DNA of 64,000 nt from assembly GCA_900696575.1 (NCBI GenBank), contig CAADHD010000025.1, positions 261,166 through 325,165 of the forward strand, given 5' to 3'. Shown here in pieces: positions 28,106-36,710 of this stretch (position 1 is its first letter; every line of letters starts with the position of its first letter). Source of the DNA: an uncultured Bacteroidota bacterium (GTDB taxonomy: Bacteria > Bacteroidota > Bacteroidia > AKYH767-A > OLB10). The notes under the pieces were generated by a model. The model worked only from the letters and a program-made list of their open reading frames with translations, was not told the origin of the DNA and made no database searches. A program made the position numbers and the translations under genes.

Positions 28106-29311
28106 ATGCAGCTAAAAGGCAAACGCATTCTGCTTGGAGTAACAGGCAGTATTGCTGCCTATAAAATTCCGATGCTTGCCCGCCTTCTGATTAAAGAAGG
28201 CGCTGAAGTAAAAGTATTGTTAACCACATCGGCTGCTGATTTTGTAACCCCACATACCCTTTCTGTAATTACCGGCAACCCTGTTTACTCTTCTTTTTAT
28301 TCTCATGATGGTGTTTGGAATAATCATGTAGAACTCGGGCTTTGGGCTGATTTGATGGTAATAGCACCTGCATCGGCTCATTCAATGGCTAAAATGGCTC
28401 ATGGATTATGCGATAACTTATTACTATCCGTTTACCTCTCGGCCCGATGCCCGGTTATGCTTGCCCCGGCCATGGATGCCGACATGTTCAGCCATCCTGC
28501 CACACAGGAAAATCTTAAGAGGCTGAAAAAATCCGGTCATGAAATTATTGGTCCCGGTACCGGTGAATTAGCAAGCGGATTGACAGGATGGGGAAGAATG
28601 GAAGAACCTGAATTTATTTTCGGAAAAATTATCCTTCATTTCAGTTTTCAAAAAGACTTCTATCAGAAGAAAGTGTTGATTACCTGCGGACCTACGCGCG
28701 AATCCATTGACCCCGTAAGGTTTTTAAGTAACCGGTCTTCCGGCAAAATGGGAATAGCCCTTGCCCTTGAATTTGAAAACCGCGGAGGTGATGTTACTTT
28801 AATTGCAGGACCGGGTGTACAGAAACCGGAATCGTTTTCAGGTAAATTCATTTCCGTTGAATCTGCATCAGATATGTATCAAACCTGCATGGAAAATTTT
28901 CCGGATGCTGAAATTATCATTATGGCAGCTGCGGTGGCTGATTTTACTATTGCCGCTCCCGCAAAAGAAAAAATCAAAAAATCTAAAGGAGAGTCATTTA
29001 TCCTCAACCTCTCCCCTGCTCCCGATATTTTATCGGAAATGGGAAAAAAGAAAAGAAAAAAACAATTCCTTGCCGGTTTTGCACTTGAAAGCAATAATGA
29101 GCTTAAAAATGCAGTTAACAAATTAGAAAAGAAAAATCTGGATATGATTGTGCTGAATTCGATAAACGATGCCGGTGCCGGATTTGAATCCGACTCTAAC
29201 AAAATAACTATCATAGGCCGCAGCAAGAAAAAAAATTCCTTTCCTTTGAAATTAAAAAAAGAGGTCGCCAAAGACATTGCCGATTACATTAAAAAGAATC
29301 ATCATGCATAA
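28106..29311 (+). CDS. coaBC: Bifunctional phosphopantothenoylcysteine decarboxylase / phosphopantothenate-cysteine ligase
   Basis: 401 residues. The CoaC half (1-175) is a flavoprotein domain with GVTGSIAAYK, the catalytic His in NHVELG, the PASAHSMAKMA segment and the substrate-clamping motif APAMDADM. The CoaB half (about 188-401) has the nucleotide site TCGPTRESIDPVRFLSN and SSGKMG, and the AAAVADF motif. It catalyses two consecutive steps of coenzyme A synthesis. It starts 18 bases after rpoZ and overlaps the next start by 8 bases. Confidence 0.96.
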   Translation: MQLKGKRILLGVTGSIAAYKIPMLARLLIKEGAEVKVLLTTSAADFVTPHTLSVITGNPVYSSFYSHDGVWNNHVELGLWADLMVIAPASAHSMAKMAHGLCDNLLLSVYLSARCPVMLAPAMDADMFSHPATQENLKRLKKSGHEIIGPGTGELASGLTGWGRMEEPEFIFGKIILHFSFQKDFYQKKVLITCGPTRESIDPVRFLSNRSSGKMGIALALEFENRGGDVTLIAGPGVQKPESFSGKFISVESASDMYQTCMENFPDAEIIIMAAAVADFTIAAPAKEKIKKSKGESFILNLSPAPDILSEMGKKKRKKQFLAGFALESNNELKNAVNKLEKKNLDMIVLNSINDAGAGFESDSNKITIIGRSKKKNSFPLKLKKEVAKDIADYIKKNHHA

Positions 29312-30197
29312 ATTGATTTTTGTTTTCTTGTTGCTTGCTTCGACTTGCATTCGCGCTCAGGAATTAAATTGTCAGGTAAGTGTACTTACCCCGCAGATTC
29401 AAAGCAGCGATAAACGCATTTACAATACGCTACAGCAATCCATTGCTGAATTCATGAACAATACCAACTGGACAGATGACAAGTTCCTGAATCAGGAAAG
29501 AATTCAGTGCGCTTTTCAAATTACGATTGATGAGCGTGTGTCAAACGATGAATTTAAAGGCAGCATTCAGGTTCAGCTTTCAAGACCGGTTTACAAATCA
29601 ACTTACGATTCTCCTGTCTTTACTATGAAAGACAATGATTTCAGTTTCCGCTATCTTGAATATCAGAATATAGAATATAACCAAACCGGCAGCAACACAA
29701 ACCTTGCCGCTGTACTTGCTTTTTATGCAAACATTATTCTGGGAATTGATTACGACAGTTTTTCATTGCTGGGCGGAAGTCCTTATTTCAAAAAAGCGCA
29801 GCAGATTGTAGCTAACATGCAGACAGCCCCTGAGCGCGGGTGGAAACAATTTGAAAGTACCCGCAACCGCTACTGGCTTGCAGAAAATCTGAATGATCCC
29901 GTTTTCCGACCCGTGCGTGAACTATATTACAATTATCACCGCAAAGGACTTGATATGATGGTCAATAAAAAAGATGAAGCTATCATCAACATTACCGAAA
30001 GTTTACAGGCACTTCAAAAACTTCACAGGGAAAAACCTACTTCCTTTCTGATGCAAACCGTATTTGATGCAAAAGCCGATGAAGTTGTAAACCTGCTAAC
30101 CACTGCCACACCTGATACAAAAACCCGGATGTATAATCTTCTAACCGAAATAAATCCTGCCAATACTTTAAAGTACCAGGCTATTGTAAAAAATTGA
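29304..30197 (+). CDS. DUF4835 family exported protein (PorD-like, T9SS-associated)
   Basis: 297 residues from the ATG at 29304, which begins a signal peptide ending in STCIRAQ; the upstream ATG lies inside coaBC. The start ELNCQVSVLTPQIQSSDKRIYNTLQ and the YYANIILGIDYDSFS-like block (here FYANIILGIDYDSFSLLGG) are hallmarks of DUF4835. From memory this family is now linked to the type IX secretion system under the name PorD, which fits the T9SS cargo genes in the window, but I cannot verify the name. In most Bacteroidota recN follows; here it does not. Confidence 0.8.
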   Translation: MHKLIFVFLLLASTCIRAQELNCQVSVLTPQIQSSDKRIYNTLQQSIAEFMNNTNWTDDKFLNQERIQCAFQITIDERVSNDEFKGSIQVQLSRPVYKSTYDSPVFTMKDNDFSFRYLEYQNIEYNQTGSNTNLAAVLAFYANIILGIDYDSFSLLGGSPYFKKAQQIVANMQTAPERGWKQFESTRNRYWLAENLNDPVFRPVRELYYNYHRKGLDMMVNKKDEAIINITESLQALQKLHREKPTSFLMQTVFDAKADEVVNLLTTATPDTKTRMYNLLTEINPANTLKYQAIVKN

Positions 30198-30322
30198 TTG
30201 ATAAAATAAAGAATACTGAAGAAGTTCTTTTGAAGAGGCTGACCTAAAGTGGTCTATCATTTCTAACCATTCAGCCATAGTAACTCACTACGTTTAGGTT
30301 TATTTTAAATACGCGAATCTGA

Positions 30323-30346
30323 AGCGCTTTGCGCTGCCCACTTTTT
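30323..30346 (+). terminator. Candidate terminator after the coaBC/DUF4835 operon
   Basis: A short hairpin, AGCGC-TTT-GCGCT, followed after CCCAC by TTTTTG. It lies between convergent genes; stem is short, so support is modest. Confidence 0.35.
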
Positions 30347-30347
30347 G

Positions 30348-30917
30348 TTACTCGTGATACTTCTGGTTGTGCTCCATCTGCGTTCCACAGTTAGCACATG
30401 CAATTGCCTGCCCGCCTCCGCCTGCACAACCTTTCGGACATGTATAATGCCAAACCCCTTTTGCATTTTGCGGAGATTCAGGTGCAGGTGGTTGCTGCTG
30501 CTGCATTTGATTAGCAGTATTTAACTGAATCTGATTATTCTGAGGTTGCACATTTAACTGTGGTTGTTGTTGCTGTGCCTGATGAAATGCATCATTATGT
30601 ATAAGATCTGTTTTGCAAACAGGACACTTGCCTTGTCCTTCGCTGCCGCCCCCTGCACACCTATTCGGGCAGATGTAATGAAAAAGGGCATTGGCAGGTG
30701 AAGCAGGCGCAGGAACTTGCGCTGTTGTTGCAGGATTTGATACTTCTCCCTGTGGTTGAACCATTGATTCTGCTGCTGGTTCCGGCTTAGTTGCCGAAGA
30801 TTCAGTTGCCGGATTCTGTTCGGACGACTGCGAAGTGTTATTCTGAGAATCAGTACTTGTACAGGAATACATCATCGCTACTGCTGATATAAAAGAGATA
30901 AGTGAAGTTTTATTCAT
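30348..30917 (-). CDS. Lipoprotein with two CxxC/His metal-site repeats
   Basis: 189 residues. The signal peptide ends at MMYSC (Cys 19), marking a lipoprotein. A 60-residue linker rich in Ser, Ala, Pro and Gln leads to two copies of one motif, residues 80-112 and 157-188: H-Y-x-C-P-x-x-C-A-G-G-G, four or more residues, C-x-x-C, then H-N and a final [FY]-H. They are separated by a Gln/Asn/Pro-rich linker. The pattern resembles the heavy-metal-binding (HMBD-like) domains of Bacteroidota efflux lipoproteins and rubredoxin-like zinc ribbons. Metal binding is inferred, and there is no efflux operon beside it. Convergent with the DUF4835 gene. Confidence 0.72.
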   Translation of the reverse strand: MNKTSLISFISAVAMMYSCTSTDSQNNTSQSSEQNPATESSATKPEPAAESMVQPQGEVSNPATTAQVPAPASPANALFHYICPNRCAGGGSEGQGKCPVCKTDLIHNDAFHQAQQQQPQLNVQPQNNQIQLNTANQMQQQQPPAPESPQNAKGVWHYTCPKGCAGGGGQAIACANCGTQMEHNQKYHE

Positions 30918-30951
30918 TGCAAATTACTTTGAGGCAATTATACGAATATGC

Positions 30952-31433
30952 ATGAAACTACAAGCAGATTCTTTTAATTATGCTAAGATGAAATCGATCC
31001 CTTTCGGACTCATCTTCGCTTTCTTCGGAATTATCTCTGCTGCTGTTATTTCCATTTTGCGCGGAAATGACTACAGTATTTCTTTTCGGCTCCGGTTTCA
31101 GCATTGCTGACAGGAATTTTCTCATGGTAATTAGTAGGGCACCACATCAACTCATGGCTGAGAATAATCACAGCCGGAATTATATCCGGTGCCTTCTAAC
31201 ACTACCTGTGCCTGTTATTTAGCGGCTTTGGTTTTTTACTTTGCTACCATTTAACCGGAAGTTGTACTGACGGTCTTGAAAAACCTCCTACACCAGCTTT
31301 CAAGCAGTTTTCGGTTAGTTTTCATCTTTCGCTACTCAGTTTATTCTTATCAGGATGGATGACGGTACCCGTAGCAGTTATTGCTTCTTTGTTTAACGGT
31401 TACCTGATACGGAGCAAAGTAAATCTGCTTACT
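30952..31433 (+). pseudogene. Decayed small membrane-protein gene
   Basis: An ATG at 30952 opens a frame that encodes a good transmembrane helix (FGLIFAFFGIISAAVISIL) and stops at 31110. From about 31085 the next frame continues with more helix-like sequence: SAPVSALLTGIFSW, then IITAGIISGAF, LCLLFSGFGFLLCYHL and SLLSLFLSGWMTVPVAVIASLFNGYLI. This second frame is broken by TAA at 31128 and 31197. The simplest reading is a four-helix protein with one frameshift and two stops, its 3' end running into the antisense of the next gene. I do not recognise the family. It occupies an otherwise gene-free gap of 516 bases. Confidence 0.42.
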
Positions 31434-32567
31434 TCAAGCGCCATCAAACAGATTGTTGAGCAGAATTTCAGCATTTTTGTTGTTCGAATAAAGTTCATTC
31501 AGCAACAATTGCCTTCTGTCAATCTCGGTCTGCTTCAATTCAATTCTGAAAATTTCAGAAATACGCTTTTTGAAATCTTCTGCGGTTTCTGCATGAATGC
31601 AAAGTGATTCCAACCCTGTATTGGCTGTCATCATAGGATTAACAAGACAAAACCTTCCGTTAAAGAGGGAGTGAAGCAACTTCAGCCTGATGCCAGAAAT
31701 GGAGAATGCAGGCAATACCTGCACATGTGCATTGCTTACAAGTTCTTCCATCTGTTCTGCAGAAGGATCAGCAATCAATTTATGGATGGATGGCTTTGTA
31801 AAGAGTTCTTTAACTTCGTCAGTCGGGTTCTGACCGGCAATAATGAGCGGAATATTCAGTTCCTTAAAAACCTCATTCATCAGAAACTCTGCCGCTTCCA
31901 CGTTGTCGTTAACAGAAAGATTGGCATGATAAAGTGCAAATTCTCCCTTGCCGGGGCGCGAGTTTACCTTATCATGCAAATGAAAAGCAGGCAATAAAAA
32001 AGAATTTTGATACTGATGGCTAAAATGAATGTTTTCCTTTTCGGAAATGGCAGCAATTGCTGTGGCATTGGCAAGCACTTTCTCGTATTTCAATAATTTG
32101 GATGACTCTGCGTTGAAAAAATACCTGCGTGCAAAGTTTCTTTCGTGACGTGCCAACTGCTTGTAATAGTCATGTTCTATATTGTGAGCTCTTACAATTC
32201 TTCTTTTATGCTGAATAGAAGGGTCGGATAAAAAATATGATGTATGCAATCCTTCAAACAAAATGGGGAAATCATCGGCAGCAAGTTTTACAAGTAATTC
32301 TTCGTTTGCCCGTGATATAACAATATAAGGCAGCCTGTTAAAAAGCAGTGTACGCGATTCATTACGCTGATAGTAATGCACTGTATTACTGAAATTCGTC
32401 AATACATCCGGTTCTTTTCTTCCGTACTGAAAACAATGCAGATGCACCTTTACTCCAAGGGCATGCATAGCCTTCAGCTTTCCGAAAACATCAATCACAC
32501 CGCCATAATCAGCCGGCCATGGAACATCAAAACTTACAAGGTGAATATGTTTATCTGAAAATTTCAT
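31434..32567 (-). CDS. Glycosyltransferase, GT-B fold
   Basis: 377 residues from the ATG at 32567, where the protein begins MKFSDKHIHLVSFDVPWPADYGG, a usual N-terminus for GT4-like enzymes; the start at 32597 would add ten residues of poor quality. The N-terminal half is the acceptor domain and the C-terminal half has FALYHANLSVNDNVEAAEFL (the start of the donor domain) and FSISGIRLKLLHSLFNG in place of the Glu-rich donor motif. The sugar is unknown. It overlaps the end of the upstream glycosyltransferase by 17 bases, so the two are co-translated and probably act in one pathway, perhaps with the surface-polysaccharide locus 6 kb away. Confidence 0.82.
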   Translation of the reverse strand: MKFSDKHIHLVSFDVPWPADYGGVIDVFGKLKAMHALGVKVHLHCFQYGRKEPDVLTNFSNTVHYYQRNESRTLLFNRLPYIVISRANEELLVKLAADDFPILFEGLHTSYFLSDPSIQHKRRIVRAHNIEHDYYKQLARHERNFARRYFFNAESSKLLKYEKVLANATAIAAISEKENIHFSHQYQNSFLLPAFHLHDKVNSRPGKGEFALYHANLSVNDNVEAAEFLMNEVFKELNIPLIIAGQNPTDEVKELFTKPSIHKLIADPSAEQMEELVSNAHVQVLPAFSISGIRLKLLHSLFNGRFCLVNPMMTANTGLESLCIHAETAEDFKKRISEIFRIELKQTEIDRRQLLLNELYSNNKNAEILLNNLFDGA

Positions 32568-33687
32568 AAGTAATGTCAAGCAATTTTTTTTCTTCAACCG
32601 ACCAGCTTAACTGTCGGGCTGCTGTAATCAGATTTTTTTTCCAGGTTGCGTATCTGTCATTGTCTGCAAACATAAAAGTAATCTTGTCAGCTATATGTCT
32701 CGGATCGTGATTCTCAATTACCACACCGATATTGTATTGTTCAACAATTTTTTTTACTTCAGGCACAAAAGAAGCAAGCACCGGTATTCCGGCATGGATA
32801 TAATCAAAGAGTTTATTGGGCAGGCTTAATCTGTAATTGATGTTTGTATCTTTATCGAGTGTGAGACCTGCGTCTGCAATCCTTGTATAATTCATCAATT
32901 GGTCGAATGGCATTTTATCCAGAAATTTCACTTTAGCGTCAAGATGATGCTCTTTTACCATTGCTTTAAGTTTTCCAATCACATCACCGCTGCCAATAAT
33001 CAGCAGCGTGACAGAATCAAGATATTGCATGGCCTGAACAGCTTCTTCAGCTCCACGATCTACATTAATTCCAGCGCCTTGCATGATCAGCAATTTATTT
33101 CCGTTTTCAATTGGAATGCTGTTTCTTAACTCTTCTACTTGCAGCGGGTTGCTCAATAACGGAATTTCCGGAATGTTTCTGATTACCTTCACTTCCTTAT
33201 GATACATCTTGCTGTAAAGAGCAGCAATGGAATCATTAACGGTAACAATATACCTGAGTCTTGGAAAAATCAATCGCTCCAAACTAATCCAAACTTTACG
33301 CGCAAAGGAATTATTCTCCAGTTCGGGAACTCCGGTAAAAAATTCATGGCTGTCGTAAAGCAGCGGTTTTCTTTTAAGTGTTGATGCGAGGTAGTTGGCC
33401 AAAAGCGTATCCAGATCATTGGCCACCAGCAAATCAAATTTTCTGAACATCAAATAAAAAAAAAGGCGAATGTTGAAAGCGGCATAAAACAGAGGGCCTT
33501 TTTCAAATGGAAGTTGAAACCTGAATGCACGATACCTTCTGCCATTGAGAGGCATACTGCTTTTAAGTTTTCTTCCAACCAGAGTAACTTTCCAGCCTTG
33601 CTTTGTATAGGTTAAAGCTGTGCGATGCACGCGCTGGTCGGTAACCAGATCGCTGATGACGGAAATAATAATACGTTTGCGTTCCAT
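32551..33687 (-). CDS. Glycosyltransferase family 4-like
   Basis: 378 residues. The N-terminal acceptor domain starts RIIISVISDLVTDQRVHR, the central region has LLYDSHEFFTGVPEL, and the donor-site segment LSLPNKLFDYIHAGIPVLAS near residue 300 matches the GT4 pattern where a Lys-Leu-Phe-(D/E)-Y helix binds the nucleotide sugar. Cytosolic enzyme that transfers an unidentified sugar. First gene of a two-gene glycosyltransferase unit, 46 bases downstream of the DUF5723-like gene, which may belong to the same transcript. Confidence 0.87.
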   Translation of the reverse strand: MERKRIIISVISDLVTDQRVHRTALTYTKQGWKVTLVGRKLKSSMPLNGRRYRAFRFQLPFEKGPLFYAAFNIRLFFYLMFRKFDLLVANDLDTLLANYLASTLKRKPLLYDSHEFFTGVPELENNSFARKVWISLERLIFPRLRYIVTVNDSIAALYSKMYHKEVKVIRNIPEIPLLSNPLQVEELRNSIPIENGNKLLIMQGAGINVDRGAEEAVQAMQYLDSVTLLIIGSGDVIGKLKAMVKEHHLDAKVKFLDKMPFDQLMNYTRIADAGLTLDKDTNINYRLSLPNKLFDYIHAGIPVLASFVPEVKKIVEQYNIGVVIENHDPRHIADKITFMFADNDRYATWKKNLITAARQLSWSVEEKKLLDITYEIFR

Positions 33688-33733
33688 TTAAGGGAAGCGG
33701 CCAAATTATAGAAAGAAGAAATGTTCCTGAAAA

Positions 33734-35167
33734 TTATACCGGGCACAACCCCTTTTTCATTTTCTTTTTATTGAACTCCCTGCCGCAGCTTTGCCATTTC
33801 AGACCAAGAAAAAAATCAAATCCTGTTGAATTTATCAAGCCGGTATAAAAAGGAAGCCTGTCGGTTCCGATTACAAAAATGCCTTTTCTGATGGCAAACC
33901 CAATTGTAGGATTCTTAAATTCAAAGAGAATAACAGGCATTGAAACTTCAAACTTTCGTTTTTCAAAACGGGGAGTAATAGCTATTTGTGCAGGCCTGCG
34001 CGGAACCTTGTAATGAAAAGGAATAGGATGAATCACAGTTGCATTCAAATACCATCTCGGGGCAAGGCAGTAATCTAGTTGAACACTGGCTGCCGCAGGG
34101 GTAAACATTACAAACTCTGTCTCTGCAAGGCTGCCATAAGGTTTACCCAGAAACTTGTTGCTGGTTAGGGTATCAATATAAAACCAGCTTAAAAACTGCA
34201 CAGTATCAATTCCCGGCCAATAGGCTGATTTGTTGTTAATGATCAGCTTCTTAGTGCCTTTAGTGCTGTTTTTAAAATAACCTAAATCCATCAATGAAAA
34301 TCCAAGCCGGTAATGATATTTTTTCAAACCATCGGCAGCATCATAACAATCGTAAGCTGCGCGGTTTAAATGTTTAATATGAGTTACGCCTATGCTTACT
34401 CTGGCACCGACTCCTTTAATCTTAAACATTTCCCTTATTATTTCTTCACGGTCATTGGGTACTGTATGTCCATACTCTACATCCCAGTTATTTACAATAA
34501 GCAAGTCGCTGGCCGGCACTATGTAGTCAATCTTTTTGGAATTAATGTAAATTCCATAAGAGCTCATATTGAAGGTGCCGGTAAAACCTGCTTTCCAAAC
34601 GCTTTCATTTTCGTTAGTGGCGCTGAGTTGTTTTGCATACGTACCTCCTATTTCTAACCAGCCTGCGGCTGCAGCTCTCCAGGGTCCGGCTGTATATCGA
34701 ATGTTATGCTGAGGAGCATAAGAAAATCCTTCATAAAAGAACTTTGCCAGATGATAAGGCACATCAGTTCCGCTGTTTCCGCTTCGCCAGGCAATGTGGG
34801 CTCCCCAGGAATATTTATCATTTACCTTAATGTAAGCCGGCCCTGTTAAATGACCGCCCGCATATCCACGCTTGTTTTTTTTATCATAGTAATCAAGAAT
34901 CCGGTCTTCAGGTATATCTTCACCGGAAATAGTACGTCTGATTACTCCGCTGTTTTGTCTCAGGTAAAGATAATTGTTATCTGCAAAAGCGTCTAATGAC
35001 AAGGCATGGATTTCATGTTTATACGGAGCCAAAGCAATAGAGGAGGGATTCATATAAATTCCCATTTGCCCGGCAAAGTTGCTGTTGCAGATGCCCAGCA
35101 TTTCCTGTGCAGAACTATGAAAATACATCAGGAGGGTAATCAGTAAACCTGTGATGGATGCTTTCAT
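33734..35167 (-). CDS. DUF5723-like outer membrane beta-barrel protein
   Basis: 477 residues with a signal peptide ending in YFHSSAQ. The start MLGICNSNFAGQMGIYMNPSSIA is typical of a Bacteroidota outer membrane family (I recall it as DUF5723), in which proteins expose long alternating hydrophobic strands, seen here throughout from residue 40. The C-terminus ends in a cysteine- and lysine-containing tail after GFDFFLGLKW, not in an aromatic residue. It may be a PorV/FadL-like barrel; no function is assigned. It is followed by two glycosyltransferases on the same strand. Confidence 0.7.
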   Translation of the reverse strand: MKASITGLLITLLMYFHSSAQEMLGICNSNFAGQMGIYMNPSSIALAPYKHEIHALSLDAFADNNYLYLRQNSGVIRRTISGEDIPEDRILDYYDKKNKRGYAGGHLTGPAYIKVNDKYSWGAHIAWRSGNSGTDVPYHLAKFFYEGFSYAPQHNIRYTAGPWRAAAAGWLEIGGTYAKQLSATNENESVWKAGFTGTFNMSSYGIYINSKKIDYIVPASDLLIVNNWDVEYGHTVPNDREEIIREMFKIKGVGARVSIGVTHIKHLNRAAYDCYDAADGLKKYHYRLGFSLMDLGYFKNSTKGTKKLIINNKSAYWPGIDTVQFLSWFYIDTLTSNKFLGKPYGSLAETEFVMFTPAAASVQLDYCLAPRWYLNATVIHPIPFHYKVPRRPAQIAITPRFEKRKFEVSMPVILFEFKNPTIGFAIRKGIFVIGTDRLPFYTGLINSTGFDFFLGLKWQSCGREFNKKKMKKGLCPV

Positions 35168-35248
35168 ATAGCCACGACTAAAATAAACTTAATCTGACAC
35201 AGAGTAATTAAATTTTGCTGAATTGCCTTTTTTTGAGGTTAAACGGTA

Positions 35249-36655
35249 CTAATCAGGAAAGATTTTACCGGGATTAAGGATATTAAGCGGATCGAAAACA
35301 GCCTTGATTTTTTGCTGAACTTCGATTTGCCGTTTGTTAAAGACCAGGGGTAAGTAGTTTTTCTGAACATAACCTATACCGTGTTCGCCTGAAATTGTAC
35401 CCCCTAACTGATAACAGAGCTCAAAAATTTCCTTTATACCAGTGGGTATTTTAATGTTCCAATCTTCATTGCTCATATTTTCCTTTATAATATTCACATG
35501 CAGATTTCCATCCCCTGCATGGCCATAACACACTGACCGGAAGCCATACTTCTGTCCTATTGCTTTCACCCCTTTCAGTAAGGCCGGAAGTTGTGCCCTG
35601 GGTACCACAGTATCCTCCTCTTTGTAAACCGAATGTGATTTAACAGCCTCTCCTGCTGCTCTTCGTAATTTCCAGAGTTCTGCTTTTTGTGAAGCGGTAT
35701 CGGCAAACATTACCTCATCACAATCATGCTGCATCATCACTTCAGAAATTTTTTCGCAATCGCGCATTAACACTTCCCTGTCAAATCCATCAACTTCAAT
35801 TATCAAATGAGCATTGATATGGGGTTTAATAACCAATGAGGATTGATGAAAACGCATGACAAAATCAATGGCATCGCGTTCCATAAATTCCATAGCTGAT
35901 GGCGTAATCCCTGCACGGAATACTGCACTCACTGCCTCACAAGCTTTTTCTGCAGAAGAGAATGGAACAAGCATCAATAAATCTTCTGTTGGCTTAGGTA
36001 TTAACCGGAAAACAATTTTAGTGATTATGCCCAGCGTTCCTTCACTTCCAATCATAAGTTGAGTAAGATTGTAACCTGTTGAGTTCTTCAGAACATTGGC
36101 ACCTGTCCATATTATTTCACCATCAGGAAGCACCACTTCGCAATTGAGAACATAGTCTTTGGTAACACCGTACTTGACCGCCTTGGGTCCGCCTGCATTC
36201 TCAGCAAGATTGCCTCCCAGAAAGCAGGAACCTCGGCTGGCAGGGTCTGGTGGATAAAATAATCCTTTCGCTTCAACAGCGTCACGAAACACCTGATTAA
36301 TCACTCCCGGTTCAACTGTAGCCTGAAGATTTTGTTCGTCAATAGAAATAATGCGGTTTAATTTTTCAGTAGATAAAACAATGCCCCCGAATAAAGGTAA
36401 GGCTCCTCCGCTTAATCCGGTTCCTGCACCACGCGGAGTAACAGGAATTTTATGCCTGCTTGCAATTTTCATTACCGAAGAAACTTGTGCGGCAGAATCA
36501 GGTTTCACAACTATTACAGGCATAAAAACTAAATCTTCGGTTTCATCACTGCCGTATTGAATCAGCGATTCTATATCGGTTAGAACACCTGTATTGCCAC
36601 AAAGCGTTTTTAATTGAAGAATTACTTCTTCGTTAACCACTCCATAATTGCTCAT
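35249..36655 (-). CDS. FAD-linked oxidase (GlcD-type glycolate/D-lactate dehydrogenase)
   Basis: 468 residues from ATG 36655; a TTG five codons upstream coincides with a CAACTTTG box that looks like a -7 element, which argues for the ATG. The PCMH-type FAD domain has PRGAGTGLSGGA (about 75-86), GSCFLGGNLAENAGGPKAVKYG cited only in part, and GSEGTLGIITK. The C-terminal FAD-oxidase cap ends in GEHGIGYVQKNYL. It oxidises a 2-hydroxy acid, glycolate or D-lactate, and passes electrons onward; the iron-sulfur partner GlcF is not in the window. It stands alone. Confidence 0.9.
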   Translation of the reverse strand: MSNYGVVNEEVILQLKTLCGNTGVLTDIESLIQYGSDETEDLVFMPVIVVKPDSAAQVSSVMKIASRHKIPVTPRGAGTGLSGGALPLFGGIVLSTEKLNRIISIDEQNLQATVEPGVINQVFRDAVEAKGLFYPPDPASRGSCFLGGNLAENAGGPKAVKYGVTKDYVLNCEVVLPDGEIIWTGANVLKNSTGYNLTQLMIGSEGTLGIITKIVFRLIPKPTEDLLMLVPFSSAEKACEAVSAVFRAGITPSAMEFMERDAIDFVMRFHQSSLVIKPHINAHLIIEVDGFDREVLMRDCEKISEVMMQHDCDEVMFADTASQKAELWKLRRAAGEAVKSHSVYKEEDTVVPRAQLPALLKGVKAIGQKYGFRSVCYGHAGDGNLHVNIIKENMSNEDWNIKIPTGIKEIFELCYQLGGTISGEHGIGYVQKNYLPLVFNKRQIEVQQKIKAVFDPLNILNPGKIFPD

Positions 36656-36710
36656 GCCGCAAAGTTGCAAACCCCGGCAGCTAATTGGTTAAATGAATCA
36701 GTAAAAAAAG

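Noticed and set aside
31359..31607. An 82-residue plus-strand gene at this position
   Set aside because: Its second half is antisense to the glycosyltransferase; its first half is better explained as the end of the decayed membrane gene.
36656..36670. A TTG start five codons upstream for the FAD oxidoreductase
   Set aside because: It falls on a CAACTTTG box that looks like a -7 element; the ATG at 36655 gives the normal N-terminus.
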